A stretch of 64,000 nt of DNA from assembly GCF_048544455.1 (NCBI RefSeq), contig NC_133537.1, positions 14,197,541 to 14,261,540 of the forward strand, read 5' to 3'. How positions within the stretch are numbered: the first letter of the stretch is position 1; every line of letters starts with the position of its first letter. This stretch comes from Silene latifolia (taxonomy: Eukaryota; Streptophyta; Magnoliopsida; Caryophyllales; Caryophyllaceae). Below the pieces are notes generated by a model. That model was not told where the DNA came from. It saw only the letters and a list, made by a program, of their open reading frames with translations, and did not search any database. The position numbers and the translations under genes were made by a program. This document shows, in pieces, positions 34,247 to 43,955 of the stretch.

Positions 34247-36989
34247 TGTAATACCCCGTATTTTTATATAATAAAATTAATTAAACGGATATTATTTTAT
34301 ATTAATTATTATACATTTATATTGCTAGTTATGTCGGGTTAATTGTTAGTCGAGAATTATGTTAAGTTATCGAGCTAAGTTAATTAAGACGGGTTTATAA
34401 GGATTCGAAAGGTAAACTAAAAAATTAAACACCGGACCCAAAATAATTAAGGGGACCGTGTCTTTGGGAGTGTAAAGCATGCTTGATTATTTTTATCAAA
34501 CCTAGACTACCCATACTCCATACTCCACGCCTACACCAACAACAATGCAAGCCATACTCCCTTGCTCCTCTTCTTCCTTTTAACCCGACATCCCTACCCA
34601 TTTTCTTCCATATTTACACACCATCATTCACGCATAGAGAGATAGTGAGAGGCCGTGGGTGATGACCGTCTTCTGCGGGGAAGAGCTAGGGGTGTTGGTC
34701 GACATTCTGGGTGGCTACGGTGGACCGTGGTGGTGACGGAAAGGTAAGGACTCTACCTCCCTTCTCTGTTTTCATTAGTTAATGTCGGGTCTTTGGTTGG
34801 TGTTTCATGTCTTTTAGAGGTGAGGGTAGTGGTGGTTGATGGGGTAGAGGAAATGGGTGGTCAGGGTAGAGCGTATTGGTGGTGGTTAGGGTGGTTGTAG
34901 GTGGTGATGGTGGTGTATTTGGCAAAGCATCGACGTGGGGTAGACACACGGGTTATACATGGGTTTCGGGGAGTTTTAGATGGCTAGGTCGGGGTGGGGC
35001 CACCGTCGACTAGGGGGAGGTCGACAAGGTGGCACCACTTGTTTGGGTACACCGTTCGACGGCGAGTAAGGTCGTGGTTGTTTGGCGGAGGATTGATGTT
35101 GGTTGCGGTGGTGGTGAATCGCGTAAATGGGGCGTTGGTGAGGCTCGGTGGTGAACCCGGTCAGATGACTACCCTGGTTTCGACTCGTGGCAATCGACCA
35201 GGGTGGGGTTGGTGGTCGGTGGTGGGGTTGAAGTGGGGACCATGGCCGGTGGTTGTCGTGGTGTTTTCAGGCGGTGCGTGAGGTGTTGGGCGAGTGCGAA
35301 GGGAATGACGTTGTTGAATCGGGTTTTCATATTTTATCGTTATAATTCGTTAGTGGGTCGTATGCTTATCTAATTAATTTAAGTCCCGAGTTGATTAAAT
35401 AATTGAAGACGGGTTTAAGTCGGGTTGTTTAAGTTGTTGTTCGATTCGGGTTTCCTTAAATCATTTAATTCATTAAATTAGTTATTTAATCTAATTCCCG
35501 AGTATTTAAATAATTAAAGACATATTTTGAGTCGGAATGTTTGAGTTGTTTATGTTTGATTCGGGTTTTTCTTAAAATCGTATAATTCGTTTAAATTATC
35601 GGGTTGGTTTAAGTTCCGAGTTAATTAAAATAAAATAATAATTAATTAACTAGAAATGGGATTTTGAGACGGGTTTGTTAAAAAGAAAAGGCTACTTTAT
35701 CGGGAAAGTTTCCATTCTAAGAAATTCTACTTTAGTAACCTCCTATTTTGGGAAGTTGGGTCAAATACTAATTGGGTTATTTTAGTTATCAATTGGGCAT
35801 AAGTTTGGTGTCGGGATTGTATTTCGGGAAGACTTCTAATTGAGAGATCTCCATATTTAGTAGTTAGTAATTATAAATATTATAATTGTTTTAGGTGGCG
35901 GATTCGTGAAGGATCGATAATCAATTCATTGCTTTACTTTTTGGACTGCTTAACTGCTTAATTGGAATTGCTGGCACTTTGAGGTAGGGAAATACACTTG
36001 TCCTATTATCGTCATTGTTGGATTGTGTTGACTTGATTCCTGGTTGTTGCTTTACGTTATCATTTATATTCGGAAAGGTGATTGACTGATTTGATCGTAT
36101 TGAGTATGGTATCACAACATCGGGTAACTGGCATGATTTTTATGATTCATCAGTTCATTGATTTATATATATTGTGTTGCATCAATTTATCTTGAGCATT
36201 CATATGCATTGGAGTTGGAGGATGATCGTATTGAGTATGATATCATTGATTATTCAGGGTATGTGATACAGTGTGGAGATTATTCAGGGTATGTGATACG
36301 GTGTGGAGATTATTCAGGGTATGTGATACGGTGCGGAGATTATTCAGGGTATGTGATACAGTGTGGAGATTATTCAGGGTATGTGATACGGTGTGGAGAT
36401 TATTCAGGGTATGTGATACGGTGCGGAGATTATTCAGGGTATGTGATACGGTGTGGAGATTATTCAGGGTATGTGATACGGTGTGGAGATTATTCAGGGT
36501 ATGTGATACAGTGTGGAGATTATTCAGGGTATGTGATACGGTGTGGAGATTATTCAGGGTCTGCGATATGGAGAGGTGGAGGATGTGACTTATTGGAAAT
36601 GGAGTTATGTATTTTGTTGTCGTACTTATTTTGTTTTCCCTACTCAACCTCGTGGTTGACCCTGTGTATTCGTGAACACCTGTGATGATCCGTTTTATGG
36701 GGAGCAGACTTGACAGGTTTAAGAGATAGGATGGGAGCTTGATGGGCGTGAGACATTGGATCAGACGACTTAGTGGCTAGATCATCATCTAGAAGACTTT
36801 CACTTTTATTTATGTCAGTTCTTGTAATTCGGGTTGAAAAGAGTATTTGTAATAATTAAGTTAAAATATTACATAAATTGCCTGGGAGTTTAATTTGTTA
36901 TTCACTACCTCGGGAAACCGAGATGGTAACAGTCCGTTTTATTAGAGAATGTCTTGACGAGGACTTCTTTTATAAACCGGGGTGTTACA
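34247..36989 (+). repeat. 3' LTR of element C, 2743 bp
   Basis: Near-identical to the 5' LTR, with clustered small differences. Its own 30-bp array is at 36248-36577, also ten units plus one degenerate unit. Confidence 0.93.
36248..36577 (+). repeat. 30-bp tandem repeat array in the 3' LTR of C (11 units)
   Basis: Same unit and same number of units as in the 5' LTR, but with a different order of unit variants. Here all units keep the cag form, whereas several units of the other array carry cgg or cgt. Confidence 0.95.
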
Positions 36990-37063
36990 AAAAGAATGTG
37001 TCGAGACCCTGCCACGCTGAAACACTTCGAAAGTGGGCATGACAAAGTCTCGAGGGGGCAATT

Positions 37064-37748
37064 TGTAGGCATTAAAATTTTATTTAAATGTCGAAAATAC
37101 AGAAATTAATTAATTTGAGTTAATAATAAATAAATTACTCAATTTAATTATTTTTGTCCCTTTTAAATCAAATTTGGGTCATTTTGAATTATTCGGGTCC
37201 AAACAGAAGTCAAATTGGGCTAAAATTGCAAACGGGCCGAGAAATGGGCCCGCAACCCTAAGCCCAAGAAAGCCCGAACTTTTTCTATAAATAGAGCGAA
37301 GTTCATTCATTTCGAAGATAGAAAAACTCGAAGAAAAGAAAAGCTCTGGAATTCTCTCTGAAAATCTCGTGAAATTCAACGTAGGCAGTCAACAAGCACA
37401 ACAAATTTGTGCCGCCTGCGCAAGAAAGCTCAAACATTCAAACTCGAATATTCAAACATTCAAACTCGAATATTCAAACATTCAAACATTCAAGAGAGAC
37501 TCAAGTCGTACGACCCTCTCAAGAATACAAGTCAACGTCGCGCGTAGAGTGCATACACCCTCTACACGTGCACCCCCCGCAAAACGCACGCGCACCCCTT
37601 ACGTGGATCGTGCACGCGTACCCTATTTGTTTAGTTAGAATCAGAGGATTATTAGAGATTGTACACGAACTTTTCTGATATTAATAAAAACTCATTTTGT
37701 TTCCTTGTTTTGTATTTCAGTTATCGCCATACAAAATTTGTCGTTACA
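37064..37748 (+). repeat. 3' LTR of element A
   Basis: Same length as the 5' LTR and differing at about three positions by eye. It is preceded by the purine-rich tract cgagggggcaatt and followed by the target duplication ggagt. Confidence 0.95.
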
Positions 37749-37758
37749 GGAGTACTTA

Positions 37759-38072
37759 GAGCATCCGCAAAGGTGGGGAGGTGCCTTCCCATATGTCCTC
37801 TCTCTCCTCATATGGGGCTCCTCATTGTTGCACAAAGCTCCCCAACATTTGAGGTTCCACTGGTTTTAGAGGAGCTCCCCAAAAAAAAGTAAGGCAATTT
37901 GTGTTACTTTTGGGGAGGTTCCCAAATTTTTGTGTGTGAATTGGGGAACCCCATTGTTGCATAAATGTAATTATGAAATGGGAAGGGTAAATGGAAAAGT
38001 TAGTGGAAAATGAGGTGGACGAATAAGAAAAAGAAAGAGAAGATATGGGGAGCCTCACCTTTGCGGATGCTC
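37759..38072. mobile_element. Tourist-like (PIF/Harbinger) MITE, copy 1, 314 bp
   Basis: The ends gagcatccgcaaaggtgggg and cctcacctttgcggatgctc are inverted. The 3-bp target duplication tta lies at 37756-37758 and 38073-38075. It lies 5 bp beyond the target duplication of element A and, like it, is inserted in the MULE-type MITE arm. Non-coding; interior phrases such as ttggggaggttcccaaa and ggaaccccattgttgc are shared with copy 2. Confidence 0.88.
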
Positions 38073-38903
38073 TTAAGCCCCATTAGTTTGACAAAAGGTG
38101 TAATCCAACCCCTTATCCAAAATATAATGAGAAATTGAATATCTCATACTACAAAACAAATACTTAACCAAAAATATAATCAAATTTTAGGAAATATATT
38201 TTTTTTTTTAATTTAAAATTGATAGTTTCGAAAAAAAATTAATAAATAATGTAAAAATATATATTTGAAACTAATTCACAACATATAATTTTTTATAAAA
38301 AAAAACTAATTCTTAAAAAATGTCTTTCTTTTGTAAATAATGAGTTTTTCTTCTAAATTTTTTAGCAATTCTCAAAAATTGTAAAAAAAAAAAAAAAAAA
38401 AAAACAGGAATAATTAAATTTGCCAAAACTCGAAAACCCCTTATAATAAACTTTATTTCGACTACAAAAGTGTTTCTTTTTTTGTTCGACTATTTTGGAA
38501 AAACAAAATAACGATCTTTCTATGAAAAATATATATTAAAAAAAAAAGTTGACGGTATAAAACATAAATAACATGCAAAATATATACACAGAGTTTTTTT
38601 CAGAGGTTTTAGAATTTTCATTTTATTTTCTAAATTTTTAGCATTTTCTCCAAAATATGATTTTTTTTAAAGAATATTATAATTCTGTTATTTGTATTAT
38701 TTTCCGTAATTTGATTATGTAGTATGTTAAATATTTGTATTTGTGGTATGAGATATCAATTTCTCATGAGATTTTGGGTAGGGGTTGATTTCACTTTGTA
38801 TCTAAGTTAAAGGGCTTAATCACTCTAATTAAAATTTAAGGGGCTTAATCTCACGATTAGGCAAAGTTATAGGGGTCAATTACTACTTTCGCGGTTTAAA
38901 ATG

Positions 38904-39087
38904 ATACAAAAATTTACTATAGATAAGAAATGTGAAAATTATCGGACATATTTAAAATAGTCTCTGAATATTTATACATAACATTACTTGATACAAGTAG
39001 CTAAAATTTATGACGCATTATAAAGTATTTATGCCTATAGGTTGATTCAATGAGAGTGAAAGGTATCTTCTACGAGTATATAAGCTA
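38904..39087. other. AT-rich intergenic, nothing recognised
   Basis: Short AT-rich stretch between the MULE-type MITE and Tourist copy 2. Confidence 0.5.
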
Positions 39088-39090
39088 TAA

Positions 39091-39405
39091 GAGCATTCGC
39101 AAATGAGAGAAATCACCTCTCCATTTGCCTTCTCTTTCCTCAAATGAGCAACCCCATTGTTGCACCAACCTCCCCATAAAATGGGGCTCCACTGTTTTTA
39201 GGGGAGGTCCCTAAAAAAAAAGTAGAGTAATTTGTGTAACTTTTGGGGAGGTTCCCAAAATTTTGTGTGTGAATTGGGGAACCTCATTGTTGCATAAATG
39301 TAATTATGAAATGGGAAGGGTAAATAAAAAAGTTAGTGGAGAATGAGGTGGACGAATAAGAAAAGGAAAGAGAAGAAATGGGGAGCCTCTCCTTTGCGAA
39401 TGCTC
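39091..39405. mobile_element. Tourist-like MITE, copy 2, 315 bp
   Basis: The ends gagcattcgcaaatg and cctttgcgaatgctc are inverted, with taa duplicated at 39088-39090 and 39406-39408. It is the closest relative of copy 1, sharing a run from ttttggggaggttcccaaa to ggaagggtaaat with few changes. Confidence 0.88.
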
Positions 39406-39575
39406 TAAGAGACAATGGTAAACGTTGTTTCGAGTTTATAATTTGCTACAACATGATCGTGTTACTAAAAAGGACATTCCAATTATAAAAAATAATCTAG
39501 CAATGGCAATGTTCTTTCAAGTTCGTAAATATGTCAAGTTGTCAACAAACAATTAAAATATTAATTAAGTTTGTG

Positions 39576-39594
39576 ACCCGTGAAATTCACGGGT
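39576..39594. repeat. Short perfect palindrome, Helitron-end-like
   Basis: acccgtgaa and ttcacgggt pair perfectly around one base. Hairpins of this form occur about 10 bases inside Helitron 3' ends, but no CTRR terminus follows clearly here. The next 130 bases (39640-39725) match the reverse complement of 56270-56370, a Helitron-family segment. Confidence 0.45.
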
Positions 39595-39874
39595 TTATCT
39601 GTTTTAGCTTTATTATTTTATCGTATTGTTAAGACTTGTCTGAGCAATTAGTTGATCCATTTAAAAAGATATAATCTTGAAATAAATAAAAGTTAGTTAG
39701 TTAATACCTTATTTCTTTGACAATTTTGGTTTATTTTCAAAACTATATGTTGTACTTTAGTTGTTATTTTGATTAATATACTAATAGCATGTAGTTTTTT
39801 TAAAAACATACTTTCAATGAGTCTAGTAATTTATGACACCCATGTGGAAACACATTCAACAAATTCATGAGTAA

Positions 39875-40199
39875 GAGCATCTGCAAAGGTGGGAAATTAA
39901 CCTCCTCATATGTCCTCTCTCTCCTCAAATGGGGAACCCCATTATTGCACACACCCTCCCAACAAATGGGGCTCCTCTATTTGTAGGGAAGGTCTCCAAA
40001 GAAAAAGCAATGTGTTTTGAGTTGCTTTTGGGGAGGCTCCCAAATTTTTGGGTGTAAACTAATATTGTTGGACATCCCCATTATTGCATAGATGTAAATA
40101 TAAATTAGGGAGGGCAAATGAAAAAGTTAGTGAAAAATGAGGTGGACGAATAATAGAAGTAAAAAGAAAATATAAGGAGTCTCACCTTTGCGGATACTC
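39875..40199. mobile_element. Tourist-like MITE, copy 3, 325 bp
   Basis: The ends gagcatctgcaaaggtggg and ctcacctttgcggatactc are inverted, with taa duplicated at 39872-39874 and 40200-40202. It is the most diverged of the three copies. Confidence 0.85.
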
Positions 40200-40382
40200 T
40201 AACCCAACCAATTGATCAACATCCGAGGAACATGCCCTAATCAAATAGATATTGTAAATTAAATAAAATGTTAAAGTTGATTCAGATGATGTTTATGTTA
40301 CAAAAATTGCTGAAACTACACATACTGTACTGGACTGTCACAACTCATCTTTTAATTATTTTGGTTTCTCTCTTATAAACTA

Positions 40383-40640
40383 TCTATAAAATATAATTAA
40401 AAGGCTGCCCTAAAATGACAAATAAACGCCACCTAAACAAAGCCACGTAGGATCCAAAAAGCCACCTAGATTAAAATTTAATGTGACGTGGCATATTTAA
40501 ATGTGATGTTGCATATTTTTAATGTGACATGACGAATTAATGTGACATGCATTATCAATTTATTATTACATGACATTAATTTAAATAATTTATCTATAAA
40601 TTAATTTAATTCACTTATACTTTAATATGAAATAATATTA
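40383..40640 (+). mobile_element. Helitron-family 5' segment
   Basis: It starts A/TC-TATAAAATATAATTAAAAGGCTGCCC and continues with aaatgacaaataaacgccac, gccacctagattaaaat and repeated atgtgacatg. The segment matches the reverse complement of 56385-56518 and, further on, of 56580-56690. TC start, insertion after A and lack of terminal inverted repeats suggest a non-autonomous Helitron. The 3' end is not identified. Confidence 0.5.
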
Positions 40641-41415
40641 TCATTATTCTTAAATTAATTTTGTATAAGAAATATATTGTCTTTCAAAATTTATATAACT
40701 CTTACAAATTTACATAAAATTTCATAATTTATAATTAATATTGACATTTTAATTGAAATTTTTGTAATAAAACATGTTCATAAATTTCATAATTTATAAT
40801 TAAAATTGAAATTTTTGTAATAAAACATGTCAAGGAATTAATTAAACCTCTTCATATTATTAAACACTCACCATTATTAACATTTTTCTATTTAGTTCAA
40901 TGTTTTTAAATTTTTTTATAATAAAACCTGTTAATAAATTAAGTAAACCTCTTCATATTACTGAACATCCACCATTAATAACATTTTCCTATTTAATTTT
41001 TTTTAATAACATGGTAGTAAATTCACTAAAACTCTTCATAATACTTAACACACACCAAATTAATTAAAAGTATTTCCTATTTAATTAATTTTTGTAATAT
41101 AATATGTTAATAATTTTATTAAAACTCCTTATATTACTTAACACCCATAATTTTCATTAACATTTTGTCCTATTAAATTCATCTGTTGAGGTCATCGGCA
41201 GTCAATTATCTAATTTAATAATACCACAAAATAAATTAAAATATGGGAATTTATGGTTGTGTAATGACTATAAAACCTACAATGCTTACAATAGTTTCTA
41301 TTCACTTTATTTATTTAAAATATGCTCATTTGTCATGAGTTTCTAAGTTGTGGATTGTATTTTATGGTTTAATTTATTTATTTGATTATATTGAGTATTA
41401 TTGTCGAGTATTATT
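40641..41415. other. AT-rich intergenic with repeated phrases
   Basis: Contains loose repeats of attgaaatttttgtaataaaacatgt and of aaacctcttcatattattaa (four or five diverged units from 40720 to 41140). It may be the interior of the Helitron-family element. No gene. Confidence 0.45.
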
Positions 41416-41467
41416 GTTGTGTATTGTTGTTGTTGTTGTTGTCGTCGTCGTTGTTGTTGTTGTTGTG
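41416..41467. repeat. GTT/GTC trinucleotide microsatellite
   Basis: A run of gtt units with three gtc units in the middle. It gives rise to a spurious poly-Val or poly-Leu frame. Confidence 0.9.
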
Positions 41468-41479
41468 TCCAATGAAGTA

Positions 41480-41717
41480 CTCCCTCTGTTTTTTTTTAAT
41501 TGTCATTCTCACTTTTCGAGACACCCACTTCTCTCTTCAATATCTCTCAAAATATATAACTAAATATGTTGAAATATATACTCATATTAAAGCTCTATTC
41601 GTAAGGAATTTTATGGTGTAATTTTTATAATTTTTCGACCAATATATTTTTGTATAAATTGAATTCAATGGCTCGCCTCGTAAATTGAAAACGTCAATTA
41701 TTTTAGAACGGAGGAAG
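41480..41717. mobile_element. Stowaway-like (Tc1/mariner) MITE, 238 bp
   Basis: The ends ctccctctgttt and agaacggaggaag are inverted, with TA at 41478-41479 and 41718-41719. The ctccctccgttt terminus is the plant Stowaway signature. Non-coding. Confidence 0.88.
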
Positions 41718-42097
41718 TATATTATAATTTGTTATGTTGTTGGTTTTATGAATCGTTGGCTTTATATTTGAATTCATGTTTTCCATTTGGTTTAATTTAA
41801 GTGACATACATGTGACAATGTTTTGATTCGTTTGTCAAGTTTTTGCCAGGTTGATGTTTTATCTTTTAGTCGGTGTATTTTTTATATAACTTTAAAGCAC
41901 CATGAAACGTATGTGAATGTAGATAAGACAAACCATCACGTAGGTAATCTGAAGAGGAAAGAAATACAAAAGGCACGAAACTGAGGTAAAATTATAGGTA
42001 AAAAAATGTAAGATATAAAATGATAAGTAATGGATGATTGTTGATCTCAAAATAGAAGTCTTATAATATTTCTTTTAATGTAGAAACTGATAAGTAA

Positions 42098-42412
42098 TGG
42101 AAGATTGTTGATCTCAAAATAGAAGTCTTATAATATTTCTTTTAATTTGTTATTAAACGTATATTGTGGTGTCATTTTACTATTATACTTTCCTGATCAA
42201 CCTATTTGAATTTATATTTTTGTATTCACGAGTATAATTATCTCTAACATATATTTTTCTTTTTCATTTTATATGAACTAATATCAAGGCATGTAATAAA
42301 AGAAAGCGAAAGTTAACCTTCGGGTAAATATTAAATAGTATGATTTCTAAATTCTACTTCGTATCGTATGTTTTTAAGTTTATGTGTTTTTTTTTTGTCA
42401 AAACAGGAATAA
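42098..42412 (+). repeat. Direct duplication, left copy
   Basis: Matches 42688-42990 in the same orientation, with about ten percent difference by eye. Shared phrases include ggcatgta-taaaag and taagtttatgtgtttttttt. A smaller 67-bp duplication (42021-42078 and 42088-42147) overlaps its left edge. Confidence 0.75.
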
Positions 42413-42687
42413 TACATAAAACTTACTCTCATAATTTCCTATAAAAAAAGAAAAAAAAAAGAAACTACTCTCATAATTAATGGTAAATAAATAAGTACAA
42501 ATAATTGAATGTAAAATCTTTAAAATTTCACAATTTACTTTTTGAACTATCGTGACAGTAATTAATCATTTTAATTATGTCATTTCCTCTTCCAATTTAA
42601 GTTTTCTCCAACTCCCACCTTTTGATTATTTTTCTATAAAATTTACTTTACTTTTTTAAGTGGTTTATGCTTTTTTAACCATTATAA

Positions 42688-42990
42688 GATGATCGTTGAT
42701 CTAAAAATGGAGATCTTATAATATTTCTTTAAATTTGTTATTAAGCGTATATTGTTGTGTCATTTTACTATTATGCTTTTCCAATCAACCTATTTGAATT
42801 TGTATTTTTGTATTCATGAGTATAATCATCTCTAACATATATTTTTCTTTTTCATTTCATATGAACTATTATCAAGGCATGTACTAAAAGGAAGCGAAAG
42901 TGAAAAAAGATAAATAAAAAATTGTATGGTTTCTAAATTCTAATCCGTATATTTTTAAGTTTATGTGTTTTTTTTTAAACCGGAATAGAT
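42688..42990 (+). repeat. Direct duplication, right copy
   Basis: Partner of 42098-42412, offset about 590 bases. Both are AT-rich and non-coding; the unit has no recognised family. Confidence 0.75.
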
Positions 42991-43293
42991 TATTTTATAG
43001 TCTTTAATACTGTTTTTATTTTTATATAGGATCGTGGACATAAATATAACAAGAGATAGATCAAATTCTTGAAATAGTAATAAGGAACTTAAAAAATTTT
43101 AAGAACCTTTTGTAATTCGAATTTAGGGAATATAGTTTTTTAGATTATTGAGCAATTGAAATGAAAATGTAATTCGTAATACATGGAGTAGATACCGACC
43201 ATACCGTTGAATCGTATCTAATATTTTTCTATCGATATAATAAATAATTTTCGGATGTAAGTATTATTTGAAGCATGTACGTGGTGATAAGAC

Positions 43294-43955
43294 TGTAACA
43301 GCAAATTTTGTATTGCGATAACTGAAATACAAAACAAGGAAACAATTATATTTTATTAATAAATATCAAAAGTACGTGTACAATCTCTAATGTATCCTCT
43401 AATTCTAATATGCCGTAAGGGGTACGTGTACGGGGTACACGTGAGGGGTGCGCGTGTAGACAAATTTAATTGCTCTACAGGCGATGTAGATTTGATTTCT
43501 TGAGAGGGTCGGGATGACTTGAATCTCTCTTGAAGGTTTGAATTTGTGATTGAATATTCAACGCAGGCGGCACGATTTGATGTGCTTGTTGACTGCTTGC
43601 AATGATTTTGACAGAGAGGATTTGTAGGAATTTGTACCTTGTTCTCTCCGGCTCCTTTGCAATTATGAATTTTTCAACCCTTTGAATGAATAAGGAGAGC
43701 TCTATTTATAGAGTTTTAAATCTCCTTGTTGGACTTTGGTGGTCACAGGCCCATTTGTGGGTTTATAAGCAACCTTGGCCCAAATTTGATTCTTTCTGGG
43801 TTTATTGATCTGAACAACTCCTTTTATAATCCGAATCGGCCCATATTTCATTTAATCGGGACAAAATAATTAAATTAAGTTAAAATTTGGTATTAACCCA
43901 AAATAATTAATTTATTTTATTTATTCGGCACATTAATAAATTTTCCGTGCCTACA
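43294..43955 (-). repeat. 3' LTR of element D, 662 bp
   Basis: On the minus strand it starts TGTAGGCACGG and ends TTACA. A TATA motif (ctataaatag) lies near 43705. Its R/U5-like half is clearly homologous to that of element A; the U3 half has diverged. Confidence 0.93.

Larger units (their letters stand above)
27486..36989 (+). mobile_element. Element C: non-coding LARD-type LTR retroelement nested in element A
   Basis: LTRs of about 2.75 kb lie at 27486-30233 and 34247-36989, both starting tgtaataccccgtatttt and ending ggggtgttaca. The target duplication aaaag is at 27481-27485 and 36990-36994. The primer-binding site tggtatcagagc (30237-30248) is the classic match to initiator-Met tRNA, and the polypurine tract ttttaaggggggaag (about 34230-34244) precedes the 3' LTR. 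The 4.0 kb interior shows no gag or pol domain and no long open frame, so this is a large retrotransposon derivative that must borrow proteins. The phrase cttcgggacgaagtt near the 3' end and the priming tRNA are like those of chromovirus-type Ty3/gypsy elements, a likely helper group. Its young host (A) limits its age to recent. Confidence 0.93.
9202..37748 (+). mobile_element. Element A: Tat-lineage Ty3/gypsy LTR retroelement, with two nested LTR elements
   Basis: A fossil retroelement with LTRs at 9202-9886 and 37064-37748 (685 bp each, starting tgtaggcatt and ending cgttaca) and a perfect 5-bp target duplication, ggagt, at 9197-9201 and 37749-37753. A primer-binding site follows the 5' LTR (9891, tggtgaacccgacg) and a polypurine tract precedes the 3' LTR (37051-37063). 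Parts in order: gag region about 9960-12100, protease about 12300-12800 (DGGSGVNLMPK), reverse transcriptase and RNase H about 14170-15540 (YVDDVVVKS), a second archaeal-type RNase H split by element B (about 15660-15742 and 19956-20170), and integrase about 20400-21630. The second RNase H marks the Tat lineage. An antisense ORF block follows (separate entry). It is broken, with roughly ten reading-frame interruptions besides the nested insertions. The LTRs differ at about 3 of 685 sites by eye, so it is young, likely well under one million years. Confidence 0.93.
9129..38892. mobile_element. MULE-type MITE, about 0.9 kb of own sequence, split by a 28.5 kb retroelement and a Tourist MITE
   Basis: The left end at 9130 (gcgaaagtagcaattgac) is the near-perfect inverse of the right end (gtcaattactactttcgc, ending 38892). 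The inverted match runs on for about 100 bases, including the phrase ataactttg-ctaat-gagattaag. It also continues across the retroelement insertion: bases left of 9202 join those right of 37748 to complete the arm. An 11-bp direct repeat, ggtttaaaatg, flanks it at 9118-9128 and 38893-38903, fitting the 9-11 bp target duplications of Mutator-like elements. The element's own sequence is 9129-9201, 37754-37758 and 38073-38892. Its interior (38080-38800) is very AT-rich and non-coding. Confidence 0.8.

Noticed and set aside
41348-41621. Val/Leu-rich membrane-like frames
   Set aside because: They are created by the GTT microsatellite and the Stowaway MITE.
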